This document shows, piece by piece, positions 37,000 to 45,346 of a DNA stretch of 62,668 nt (position 1 is its first letter; each line of letters opens with the position of its first letter). Origin of the DNA: an uncultured Polycyclovorans sp. (GTDB lineage: Bacteria > Pseudomonadota > Gammaproteobacteria > Nevskiales > Nevskiaceae); assembly GCA_936928855.1 (NCBI GenBank), contig CAKZHZ010000007.1, positions 1 to 62,668 on the forward strand, read 5' to 3'. Under the pieces are notes generated by a model. That model was given only the letters and a program-made list of their open reading frames with translations, did no database searches and was not told where the DNA came from. The translations under genes and the position numbers were made by a program.

Positions 37000-39900
37000 A
37001 TGACCGCACGTTCGAGCTCATTTCCTGCGCACAGCCTGATGCCGGCGCGCCTTGAGTTCGAACGCAGTCTGGAGCGCGCCCGCCACGCTATCGAGCAGTT
37101 CGCCGACCATGATCGGCCTGCCGAGGTCCTGACGCAGGCGCGCGACGAGCTGCGGGACCTGTACGGGATCGCCGGCCTGCTGCAGTTCCCTGGTTTGCAG
37201 ATTGCGCTGGGCGACATGCGCGCGGCGCTGGAAGCGGTGATCGACGGTGGTGCGCAGGATCTCGAGGCGGCCTGTTCGGCACTGCTCGGGGGCTGCGTTC
37301 AACTGGCCGATTACCTGGAAGTCGTCAGCCAGGGGCGCGAAGACTGCGTGCTGGTGCTGCAGCCGTTGATCAACGAATTGCGGCTGGCCATGGGGCGCCC
37401 CCTGGCAACCGAGTCCGCGCTGTTCGTCTCGCAGATGGAGGCGGTGGGCTTGGGCCTGCCGTTCCGGGCGCCGACCGGCCCTGCGCTGTCTCAGGCTTAC
37501 GCGCGCAAGTTGCTGCCCTTGTTCCAGGCCGCGCTGCTGGCCTATGTACGGCGGCAGCCCGACGCCGAAACCGGGCTCAAACGGATGGGGCGCGCCGCCG
37601 AGCAGATCGCGCAGAGCGTGCAGGAGTCCGAGTTGCATGCCCTGTGGCGCATTTTCGCAGCGGTCATCGAGGCCCTGCTCAGCCAAAGCCTTGAGGACGC
37701 CATCGAGCTCAAGCGGCTGATGGGCGCCTGTGGCCAGCAGTTGAAACTGCTCGCAGCGGCGGGAGAGGCAGCGGCCGTTGCGCAGCAGGGGCCGCTGGCG
37801 CTGCAGTTGCTGTTCTTCGTGGGGCGTTCGCGCGGCCGTGGGCCGCGGGTGCAGGCGTTGCGACAGGCCTATCGCCTCGCCACCTACCTCCCGGCGGAAG
37901 GGCAGCTGGAGCAGATCCGTGGCCGCCTGCACGGCCCCAACACGCAGCTGCTGGCACGGGTGGCCGAAGAGTTGCACCGCGATTTTCGCGATATCGAGGA
38001 TGCCATCGACCTGATGGTGCGGACGCGCCAGTACCAGGCGCATGGCGACACCGCGGGGCGGATGCGGCGCCTCGCGGGCACGCTGTCGACGTTGGGGCAG
38101 CCAAGCCTGTCGCGGGCCTTGAGTAACCAGGCGTCGGCGCTGGAGTCGCTGCCGGAGGATGCCCATCAGTGGCCGTGGATGGAGTTGGCGACCGCGCTGC
38201 TGCGGACCGAGCACAGCCTTGAGCAAGCGCTGTTCCGGCAGTTCAATGCAGCGCGTGGCGGACTGGTCAGTGTCGAGATCGAGGATCGGGTGCCGCACAG
38301 CGAGGACCTGCGGCGCGGGCGGCTCGCCCTGCTGCGCGAATCGATGGTCGACCTCGCCCGTTTCAAGTCCCTGTCGTCCGCCCTGCTGGCGGAAGGGGGT
38401 ACCGCGCAGCGTGCGGAAGCCGCCCGCCTGATGGGCGAGGTGCGCGCCGCGCTCAACGTGATCGGGGAGGCACGTGCGGTCAGTCTGGTGCAACCGCTGC
38501 TGATGCGGTTGGCGGAGCAGACCCTGCCCTCCCTGCAGGCGCAGCCAGCGTTGGCCGAGCGGTTTGCCGACGCCGTTACCGCGCTGGAGTTTTACCTGGA
38601 AGCGCTGCGCGACGAACTGCCGGATGCCGACACCCGCCTGGATGACTTCAGCGGGTTCGTCGACCGGCTGGAAGTCGAGCCTGACGAAGGGACGGTTGGA
38701 GCACCGGCGCCATCACCTGAGCCGGTCCCGTCCCCTGTTGGCACGCCGGCCCCAGCGCCTGCGGAAGTGGCGGACCCCGAGATTCGCGACATCTTTCTGG
38801 AAGAGGCGGAGCAGGTCAGTGCGACGCTGTCCGCCGCGGTGGCGCGTTGGGGACGGCAGCCGGATACCGGCGACACCCTCGTCACCATCCGGCGGGCCTT
38901 CCACACGCTCAAGGGCTCGGGACGCATGGCCGGTGCGACCGGTATCGGGGCGTTTGGCTGGGCGGTCGAAAATCTGCTCAATCATTGCCTTGACGGGGCG
39001 CTCGAGATCACGCCCGCGATCATCGACCTGATCGAGCGGGCCCAGGTGCTGCTGCCGGACCTGATTCGCGGTTTCCGCGATGACCAGCCGCCACCGGCGC
39101 TGCTGGAGCCACTGATCGCCGATGCCCAGCACCTGGCGGCCGGACACGAGCTGGTCGAGCCGGAAACCGTCACCGTATTTCGTGAGGATGCCACCGAGAG
39201 GCTTGCCGAGGTCAGTGGCTGGCTCGCCGATGGCAGCGCCAGCGCGCCCCCCGACGGAGTGGTCCGCGCTTTTCACACCCTTCGGGGTTCAGCGGCCGTG
39301 GCCGGGGCGCCTGCGGTATCCGAAATCAGTGCCGCAGTGGAGCGCTGGCTGGGGACGCTCAGACAGCTCGATCAGGGGATATCCGACAGCGGACGCGCGC
39401 TGCTCACCGCGGTGGTGCCCTATCTTGCCGATGGGGTTGCGGCGGCAGGCAGCACCGAAGCGGCCGAGCAGGACGCCCAACCCTGGCTGGAGCAGGTCAG
39501 GGCGCAGGTGGCCACATTGCCGGAAGCCGGCATCAGCCCGGCCGATCAGGAGCTGGCCGACATCTTCTCGATGGAGGCGCTGACGGCCGTCAATCGTCTG
39601 GAGGAGCAGGTGCAGGCATGGTCGCAGGCGCCGGGGCGGCAAGGCGCGCTGGAGGCCATCGACAAGTTGCTGCACACCCTTGCCGGTGCCGCCGTGATGG
39701 CACGTGCGACCGTATTTTCGGCAAGCACAGTCGCACTCAAGAAAAAACTGCTGGCCTGCGCCGACGCGCCAGCGCCTTCGGCCGGGTTCTTTGCTCAGCT
39801 GATGGGTGTTGTCGAGGGCTTTTACCAGCAGCTTGACGCGTTCCGGGACGGTCAGCTCACCCCGGAGGAAGCGGGGCTGCTGCAGCGGATTGATGCCCTG

Positions 39901-42900
39901 GATCCGAACGCGGTGTTGCCGGACGCGCTTGCCGAAGGGGCGGTGCCGGTGCCCGAAGACGGGGGGCTCGACGATGCGCCCGGACCCGAACCCGAACCGG
40001 AACCCGAACCGGAACCGGCGAGTGAACTCGACGTCGGCGATGTGTCGGTGGCCGAAGACCTCTCATTCGGCGAGGCATCGGCTGCCGGCGTGGCGCCGGA
40101 TGACGTCATCGTCATTGAGACGCTTCAGGCACCGCCGCCCGTGGTGGACGGGGGGGCGGTCGCTGCGGGGGATGACGATCAGGCTGATCTTGATGCGGAA
40201 GTGCAGGAGATCTTTCTCAATGAGGCCCGCGAGTTGCTCGAAGCGCTGGATGCCGTGGTGCAGCGGGGTGCGCGGGAACCGGCAAGTGTGGAGGTGCAGG
40301 CCGACGCCAAGCGGATTCTGCACACCTTCAAGGGCAGTGCGCGGGTGGCGGGGCTGGCTGCGCTGGGGGAGATCGCCCAGCAGTTGGAAAGCCAGGTGGC
40401 CGATCATGGGGGTGCCGGCGCCCCCACCGGGTTGTACGTCCGGCTGGGCGAGGTGACGGACAGCCTTCATGGCCTGCTGGACGCCATCGCCGAGGGCGGA
40501 ATTCCCGATACCGATGCCGTGCTGGCGGAATGTGAAATTGCCCGGCGCGCGACGCCAGCGGTTGCGCAGGCGCTGCCGGTGATTGCCGCAGCCGAAGTGG
40601 CGGACAGTGAACTGCTGGATATCTTCTCGGCTGAGGCAGCGGAGCTGCTGGAGGGGATCGATGCCGCGATGACACGCTGGCGCGCCGCGCCCTTCGATGA
40701 GGCGCCGCGTCGTGACCTGCAACGGGCGCTGCACACGCTCAAGGGCGGCGCGCGCATGTCAGGGTGGCGTCACATGGGCGACCTTGCCCACGCCCTCGAA
40801 ACCCGGCTCGAAGCGCTGGATGCGCAACCCGGATCGGCGGCAGACGCCAGCCTGCTGGAGCACATCGCAGGCGATATCGAACAGTTGCACGGGCAACTCG
40901 ACAGCCTCGGCAATGCCGCTCCGACGGCAGCGGTGCTGCCGCCGTCCGAGGTGGCGCCCGAGCCGACGCTCGAGACGGGGCCCCGGCATGATCCCGATGC
41001 GGATGCCGAGCACCCTGCCGCCTCCGACCGTGCGTCTGCGGTCGGTGATGCAGCTGCGGTTCCGGAGCAGGCATCGCCTCTCCCGGTGGAAGCGCCGCGG
41101 CCGACGCAATGGGATCCGTTGCTGTTCTGGAAGCCTGATGACGAGCAGGCCGGTTTGGCGGCGCTGCGCCGCGAGACTGCACGGGTGCCTGTTGAGCGGC
41201 TCGACGGCATGCTCAATGAGGTGGGTGAGATCGCGATCTATCGGTCACGCCTGGAAGAGCAGGTCACAGGGCTGGGGACGCAGCTGAGCGAAATGACGCA
41301 GGCGATCGATCGACTCCGCGAGCAGTTGCGCCAGCTCGGTGCCGAGACCGATGCCCAAATCAGTGCGCGCGGGCTTGCCGGTCCCGCACCCGCGGCCGAC
41401 CGGTATGCCGGTGATTTCGACCCGCTGGAAATGGACCGGTACACGCGCATGCAAGAGCTGTCGCGCGCGCTCAACGAATCGGTTGGGGACCTCGGTGCCC
41501 TGCATGACAGCATGGACGGCCTGGTATCCGAGTCGGAGTCGCTGCTGTTGCAGCAGGGGCGCATCAGTACCGAGGTGCAACAGCACCTGATGGGGACGCT
41601 GATGGTGCCGTTTGCGCGTCAGATCGGGCGCCTCGAGCGCGTGGTCCGCGGTGCCGCCCAGGAAACCGGAAAGCAGGTGCGGCTGGTGGTGGAGGGTGAT
41701 GACGCCGAGCTGGACCGCAACGTGCTGGATCGCATGACCGCGCCGCTGGAGCATCTGTTGCGCAACGCGGTGGTACATGGGATCGAGGCAGGCGAGCGGC
41801 GTGCGGAGGCCGGCAAGGATCCCGTTGGCACCATCACCGTGCGCTTGCAGCGTGAGGGGAGCCAGTTGCTGCTGGACCTCAGCGACGACGGCGGCGGATT
41901 CGATTTTGCCGCCATTCGCGATACCGCCATCCGCCGCGGCCTGCTGCGGTCAGAGGCCCAGGTCAGTGATGAGGATCTGGTGGCATTCATTTTCGAGCCG
42001 GGGTTCAGTACGGCGCGCCAGTTGACGCAGGAGGCGGGCCGCGGCATCGGCATGGATGTGGTGGCTTCGGAGGTAAAACAGCTCGGGGGGACCCTGTCGG
42101 TAGAGGCGCAGGCCGGCGCCGGCGCGCATTTCCAGGTGCGCTTGCCGCTTACCTTGGCCATTTCACAGGCGCTGCTGGTGGATGTGGCGAACGAACTGTT
42201 CGCGCTGCCGCTGACCAGTATCGAAGGGATCGTCCGGATCAGCGTCGAGGCGCTGGATGGTCACCTGCGGGAAGGCGGCGCGCCTTACCTTTATGGCGGC
42301 CAGGCCTACCGTGTGCGGTGTCTGGGCGACTACCTCGGCCTGCCGCGGCCGCTGGTGAAGGACCTCCGCACCGTGCATGCCGTGCTGATTCGCACGCCGG
42401 AGGGTCCGGGGGCCGGAGCACGCTACACGGCGATGGTGGTTGACCAGTTGCTCGGCAACCGCGAAATCGTCTCCAAGGCGGTCGGTGCCTTGGTCAGCTC
42501 GGTCAACGGGGTCAGCAGCGCCACCATCCTGGCCGATGGTCGTGTGGTTCTGATTCTTGATGCGCCCGCCCTGGTACAGGCCCGGGCCAGGCGTGCCCGG
42601 GTGGCCCAGGCAATGCGGACGCAGGAATCGGATCAGCGGCCGCTGGTGCTGGTGGTCGACGATTCGATCACCATCCGTCGTGTCACCGAGCGACTGCTTG
42701 GCCGTAACGGCTATCGCGTTGCCACTGCCAAGGATGGTCTGGATGCCATGGCGCAGCTGCAGACGCTGGAGCCGGTAGCAATCCTGCTGGATATCGAGAT
42801 GCCACGGGCCGACGGCTTCGAAGTGGCCAGTTTCGTGCGGAATACCGGCCGCATCCGCAATGTGCCAATCATCATGATCACCTCGCGCTCGGGAGAGAAG

Positions 42901-43011
42901 CATCGTGCGCGCGCCGCCGAAATCGGCGTCGACCGATATCTCATCAAGCCCTATCAGGAAGAGCAGCTGATGGCGGAGATTCAGGACGTGCTGGGGGCGC
43001 GGCGCGCATGA
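37000..43011 (+). CDS. chpA: Hybrid chemotaxis kinase ChpA/PilL
   Basis: Giant CheA-type kinase of type IV pilus chemosensing, 2003 residues. A helical N-terminal region (1-590) is followed by Hpt-like domains with candidate histidines at H635, H759, H892, H1108 and H1245. H892 sits in a degenerate HTLAGAA motif. A dimerisation region comes next (about 1385-1480), then the HATPase (LLRNAVVHGIE near 1589), a CheW domain (about 1725-1860) and a CheY receiver (VLVVDDSITIRR; D1931). A Pro-Glu repeat links the third and fourth Hpt. Pseudomonas ChpA is longer (about 2470). Confidence 0.95.
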   Translation: MTARSSSFPAHSLMPARLEFERSLERARHAIEQFADHDRPAEVLTQARDELRDLYGIAGLLQFPGLQIALGDMRAALEAVIDGGAQDLEAACSALLGGCVQLADYLEVVSQGREDCVLVLQPLINELRLAMGRPLATESALFVSQMEAVGLGLPFRAPTGPALSQAYARKLLPLFQAALLAYVRRQPDAETGLKRMGRAAEQIAQSVQESELHALWRIFAAVIEALLSQSLEDAIELKRLMGACGQQLKLLAAAGEAAAVAQQGPLALQLLFFVGRSRGRGPRVQALRQAYRLATYLPAEGQLEQIRGRLHGPNTQLLARVAEELHRDFRDIEDAIDLMVRTRQYQAHGDTAGRMRRLAGTLSTLGQPSLSRALSNQASALESLPEDAHQWPWMELATALLRTEHSLEQALFRQFNAARGGLVSVEIEDRVPHSEDLRRGRLALLRESMVDLARFKSLSSALLAEGGTAQRAEAARLMGEVRAALNVIGEARAVSLVQPLLMRLAEQTLPSLQAQPALAERFADAVTALEFYLEALRDELPDADTRLDDFSGFVDRLEVEPDEGTVGAPAPSPEPVPSPVGTPAPAPAEVADPEIRDIFLEEAEQVSATLSAAVARWGRQPDTGDTLVTIRRAFHTLKGSGRMAGATGIGAFGWAVENLLNHCLDGALEITPAIIDLIERAQVLLPDLIRGFRDDQPPPALLEPLIADAQHLAAGHELVEPETVTVFREDATERLAEVSGWLADGSASAPPDGVVRAFHTLRGSAAVAGAPAVSEISAAVERWLGTLRQLDQGISDSGRALLTAVVPYLADGVAAAGSTEAAEQDAQPWLEQVRAQVATLPEAGISPADQELADIFSMEALTAVNRLEEQVQAWSQAPGRQGALEAIDKLLHTLAGAAVMARATVFSASTVALKKKLLACADAPAPSAGFFAQLMGVVEGFYQQLDAFRDGQLTPEEAGLLQRIDALDPNAVLPDALAEGAVPVPEDGGLDDAPGPEPEPEPEPEPASELDVGDVSVAEDLSFGEASAAGVAPDDVIVIETLQAPPPVVDGGAVAAGDDDQADLDAEVQEIFLNEARELLEALDAVVQRGAREPASVEVQADAKRILHTFKGSARVAGLAALGEIAQQLESQVADHGGAGAPTGLYVRLGEVTDSLHGLLDAIAEGGIPDTDAVLAECEIARRATPAVAQALPVIAAAEVADSELLDIFSAEAAELLEGIDAAMTRWRAAPFDEAPRRDLQRALHTLKGGARMSGWRHMGDLAHALETRLEALDAQPGSAADASLLEHIAGDIEQLHGQLDSLGNAAPTAAVLPPSEVAPEPTLETGPRHDPDADAEHPAASDRASAVGDAAAVPEQASPLPVEAPRPTQWDPLLFWKPDDEQAGLAALRRETARVPVERLDGMLNEVGEIAIYRSRLEEQVTGLGTQLSEMTQAIDRLREQLRQLGAETDAQISARGLAGPAPAADRYAGDFDPLEMDRYTRMQELSRALNESVGDLGALHDSMDGLVSESESLLLQQGRISTEVQQHLMGTLMVPFARQIGRLERVVRGAAQETGKQVRLVVEGDDAELDRNVLDRMTAPLEHLLRNAVVHGIEAGERRAEAGKDPVGTITVRLQREGSQLLLDLSDDGGGFDFAAIRDTAIRRGLLRSEAQVSDEDLVAFIFEPGFSTARQLTQEAGRGIGMDVVASEVKQLGGTLSVEAQAGAGAHFQVRLPLTLAISQALLVDVANELFALPLTSIEGIVRISVEALDGHLREGGAPYLYGGQAYRVRCLGDYLGLPRPLVKDLRTVHAVLIRTPEGPGAGARYTAMVVDQLLGNREIVSKAVGALVSSVNGVSSATILADGRVVLILDAPALVQARARRARVAQAMRTQESDQRPLVLVVDDSITIRRVTERLLGRNGYRVATAKDGLDAMAQLQTLEPVAILLDIEMPRADGFEVASFVRNTGRIRNVPIIMITSRSGEKHRARAAEIGVDRYLIKPYQEEQLMAEIQDVLGARRA
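39985..40017 (+). repeat. Hexanucleotide Pro-Glu repeat inside chpA
   Basis: Five successive Pro-Glu codon pairs written as near-identical CCSGAA hexamers form a linker between Hpt domains. Length could vary by slippage in six-base steps without breaking the frame. Confidence 0.7.
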
Positions 43012-43472
43012 GCAGCGAACAGTTGCATGCCGTGCTGGTGGCATTGGAGGGCGATACGCTGCTGTTGCCGAACAGCGCGGTGCTGGAAGTGGTGTCGCGT
43101 GAGGCGATCGAGCCGATTCCTTCGGCGCCCCCCTGGTTGTTGGGCCAGGTGGCCTGGTCCGGCTTGCCGGTGCCCGTGATCCGGTTGGAGGGTCTCAACG
43201 GCGAGGATGCTGTCACCGACGGGCGACGTGCCCGCATCGTGGTGCTGCAGAGCCTGGGGCAGCGCTGGCCGATGGCGCGTTTCGCGGTGCTGGCACAGGG
43301 CTATCCGCATCTGGTGACGCTGAATCGGGCGGCCATGGCGCCGATGAAGTTGCGCGACACCGATCGTCCCGACCTGGTGTTGGCGCGGGTGCGTATCGCC
43401 AGCCAGGAAACCTGGGTGCCGGATCTGGAGACGGTCGAGGCACAACTGGCACGTGCGCTGCCCGGGGCCTGA
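43008..43472 (+). CDS. chpC: CheW-like protein ChpC
   Basis: A 154-residue CheW-domain protein (LLGQVAWSGLPVPVIRLEGL) whose ATG overlaps the chpA stop as ATGA. Its position after chpA matches ChpC of Pseudomonas, a second adaptor of the Chp system. The receptor it would couple is not in this window. Confidence 0.85.
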   Translation: MSSEQLHAVLVALEGDTLLLPNSAVLEVVSREAIEPIPSAPPWLLGQVAWSGLPVPVIRLEGLNGEDAVTDGRRARIVVLQSLGQRWPMARFAVLAQGYPHLVTLNRAAMAPMKLRDTDRPDLVLARVRIASQETWVPDLETVEAQLARALPGA

Positions 43473-43478
43473 GGCGGC

Positions 43479-44156
43479 TCAGTCTCCTGTGTGCTGCTGC
43501 GGCGCATAGGCTCGCAGAAACAGCGTTACCGTTGCGTCCACATGTGCGGCGCGCTCCGCCGGTTTGGGAGCGGCTCTGCTGCCCATGAGCACCTGCAAGT
43601 GGCATACGCCCTTGAGCAGGCAGAAGTAGTGGCCGGCAGCGGCATGTGGATCCGGCACATACAGCTCGCCGTTTTCCTGTGCAGCGGTCAGCAGGCGCGC
43701 GAACTGCTCAATCGTCCGTTGCGGGCCGGCGGTGAAGAACAGCTTGCCCAGTTTGCTGGAACTGCGGGCCTCGGCGGTCATCATCCGGTAGACATTGATG
43801 ACTTCCGGATCCATCACCAGGTCGACGAATCCCCTGCCGATGCGGATGAGCCGTTCGCGCAGCGGTTCCCGCTGGCTGGGGTCGAACCAGGCGGGCGGGG
43901 CGTGGGCCTCGCAGGCGTACACCACCGCTGCCGAGAAAAGCGTGTCCTTGGCGGTGAAGTGGGAGTAGAGCGTCAGCTTGGAAACGCCTGCCTCGCGGGC
44001 GATAGCGTCCATGCTGGTGCCAGCATAGCCCTGACGGGCGAACAGACGGGTGGCGGCCTGCAGGATGGCATCCCGCTTCTCGGGGTCCTTGCGGCGACCG
44101 CGACGGCTGATGCCGTTGGCGGGGGAGTCCGACGCGGGCGTGCAGGGAGGCTTCAA
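43479..44156 (-). CDS. TetR-family regulator of the RND pump
   Basis: The 225-residue protein has a TetR helix-turn-helix (MDAIAREAGVSKLTLYSHF) and an AefR-like C-terminal domain. The start appears to be TTG at 44156, with AAGGA about 10 bases upstream; no ATG or GTG precedes helix 1. It is divergent from the RND adaptor gene and is presumably its repressor. Confidence 0.88.
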   Translation of the reverse strand: MKPPCTPASDSPANGISRRGRRKDPEKRDAILQAATRLFARQGYAGTSMDAIAREAGVSKLTLYSHFTAKDTLFSAAVVYACEAHAPPAWFDPSQREPLRERLIRIGRGFVDLVMDPEVINVYRMMTAEARSSSKLGKLFFTAGPQRTIEQFARLLTAAQENGELYVPDPHAAAGHYFCLLKGVCHLQVLMGSRAAPKPAERAAHVDATVTLFLRAYAPQQHTGD

Positions 44157-44215
44157 GGGGGGCTGGATCCTTCTGGGGGCAGGGCGCAGTGTACGCTTGC
44201 GCGGTCGTTTAATTT

Positions 44216-44233
44216 CTATACCATACGGTACAG
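44216..44233. promoter_or_regulatory. Candidate TetR operator between tetR and RND genes
   Basis: The interrupted palindrome CTATACCAT-ACGGTACAG pairs at 7 of 9 positions. On the minus strand it contains an extended -10 (TGGTATAGA) for tetR. On the plus strand it abuts TTTAAT (44234-44239), a possible -10 for the pump operon. Binding would block both. Confidence 0.6.
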
Positions 44234-44260
44234 TTTAATAAAACGCGATGCGGAGTGACC

Positions 44261-45337
44261 ATGCGGGGATGGATCGTGGGGATGCTGCTGGGCCTGGGTT
44301 TGGTGGCCTGTGGCGACAAGACCGGCCTGGAAGTGCCGCTGCGTGCGGTGCTGGTGGAGCCGCCTCGCCTTCTTGAGGCCTCCGGTGCCACGCTGTTTCC
44401 GGGGACGGTGGTGGCGCGCGAGGATGTGGCGCTGGGCTTTCGCATCGCGGGCAAATTGGTGGAGCGCAAGGTCGATGCGGGCGACCGCGTCAAAGCCGGG
44501 CAGGTGCTGGCCCGCATGGATCCGGAAGATGTACGCCTGGCCGCCAACGCCGCTGAAGCGGCGGTGCGCGCAGCGGAGTCCGATCTGCGACTGGCGGAGG
44601 CGGAACTCAAGCGTCACCGGGAGCTGCTGGACCGCCAGTACATCAGCGCTTCCGCCTACGAGCTGCGGGAAAACCAGCACAAACTGGCTGCAGCGCGCCT
44701 GAACCAGGCCAAGGCCGAGTACGCCGTCAGCCGCAATCAACGTGGGTACACCGAGCTGGTGGCGGATCGCGACGGGCTGATCACGCAGCGCTTGGCGGAG
44801 CCGGGCCAGGTGTTGACGCTGGGGCAGCCGGTGCTCCGGTTTGTGCCCGATGACGGGCGCGAGGTGGAGATTCAGGTGCCGGAAGGGCGGCTGGATCCGT
44901 TACGGCGTGTGGCCGGTTTGCAGGTCCGGCTGTGGGCGCTGCCGGATCGCCAGTTCCCGGCCACGGTGCGGGAGATCACGCCGCAGGCCGATCCGCTCAC
45001 ACGGACGCACCGGGTACGGTTGGCGCTGCAGACCGATGACCCCGAGGTCGCGCTGGGCATGACCGCATCCGCGTTTCTGCAGCTGGATGCGGAGCAGCCG
45101 GTGTTCGGTATCCCCACATCGGCGTTGGGCAGCCTCGAAGGGCAGGCGGTGGTGTGGTCGGTTGACGATGCCGGAACGGTGCAGCCGAGCCCGGTGACCG
45201 TGCTTCGGTACACCGAGCAGGGCGCGGTGGTGAGTGGCGCCCTGTCCGCGGAGGTGCCGCTGGTGAGCGCGGGGGTACATCTGCTGACGCCTGGACTGGA
45301 GGTCAGCACCATCCCCCGACGTGCGGCCGATCACTGA
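44261..45337 (+). CDS. RND efflux periplasmic adaptor (MFP) lipoprotein
   Basis: Membrane fusion protein of 358 residues. The signal ends in a lipobox (LGLGLVACGDK), so it is lipid-anchored. It has the lipoyl half-motif VDAGDRVKAGQVLARMD, a helical hairpin, and the second lipoyl half around LVADRDGLITQRLAEPGQ. The ATG at 44261 follows GGAG; a GTG two codons earlier is less likely. It precedes the RND pump by nine bases. Confidence 0.92.
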   Translation: MRGWIVGMLLGLGLVACGDKTGLEVPLRAVLVEPPRLLEASGATLFPGTVVAREDVALGFRIAGKLVERKVDAGDRVKAGQVLARMDPEDVRLAANAAEAAVRAAESDLRLAEAELKRHRELLDRQYISASAYELRENQHKLAAARLNQAKAEYAVSRNQRGYTELVADRDGLITQRLAEPGQVLTLGQPVLRFVPDDGREVEIQVPEGRLDPLRRVAGLQVRLWALPDRQFPATVREITPQADPLTRTHRVRLALQTDDPEVALGMTASAFLQLDAEQPVFGIPTSALGSLEGQAVVWSVDDAGTVQPSPVTVLRYTEQGAVVSGALSAEVPLVSAGVHLLTPGLEVSTIPRRAADH

Positions 45338-45346
45338 GGCGCGTTC

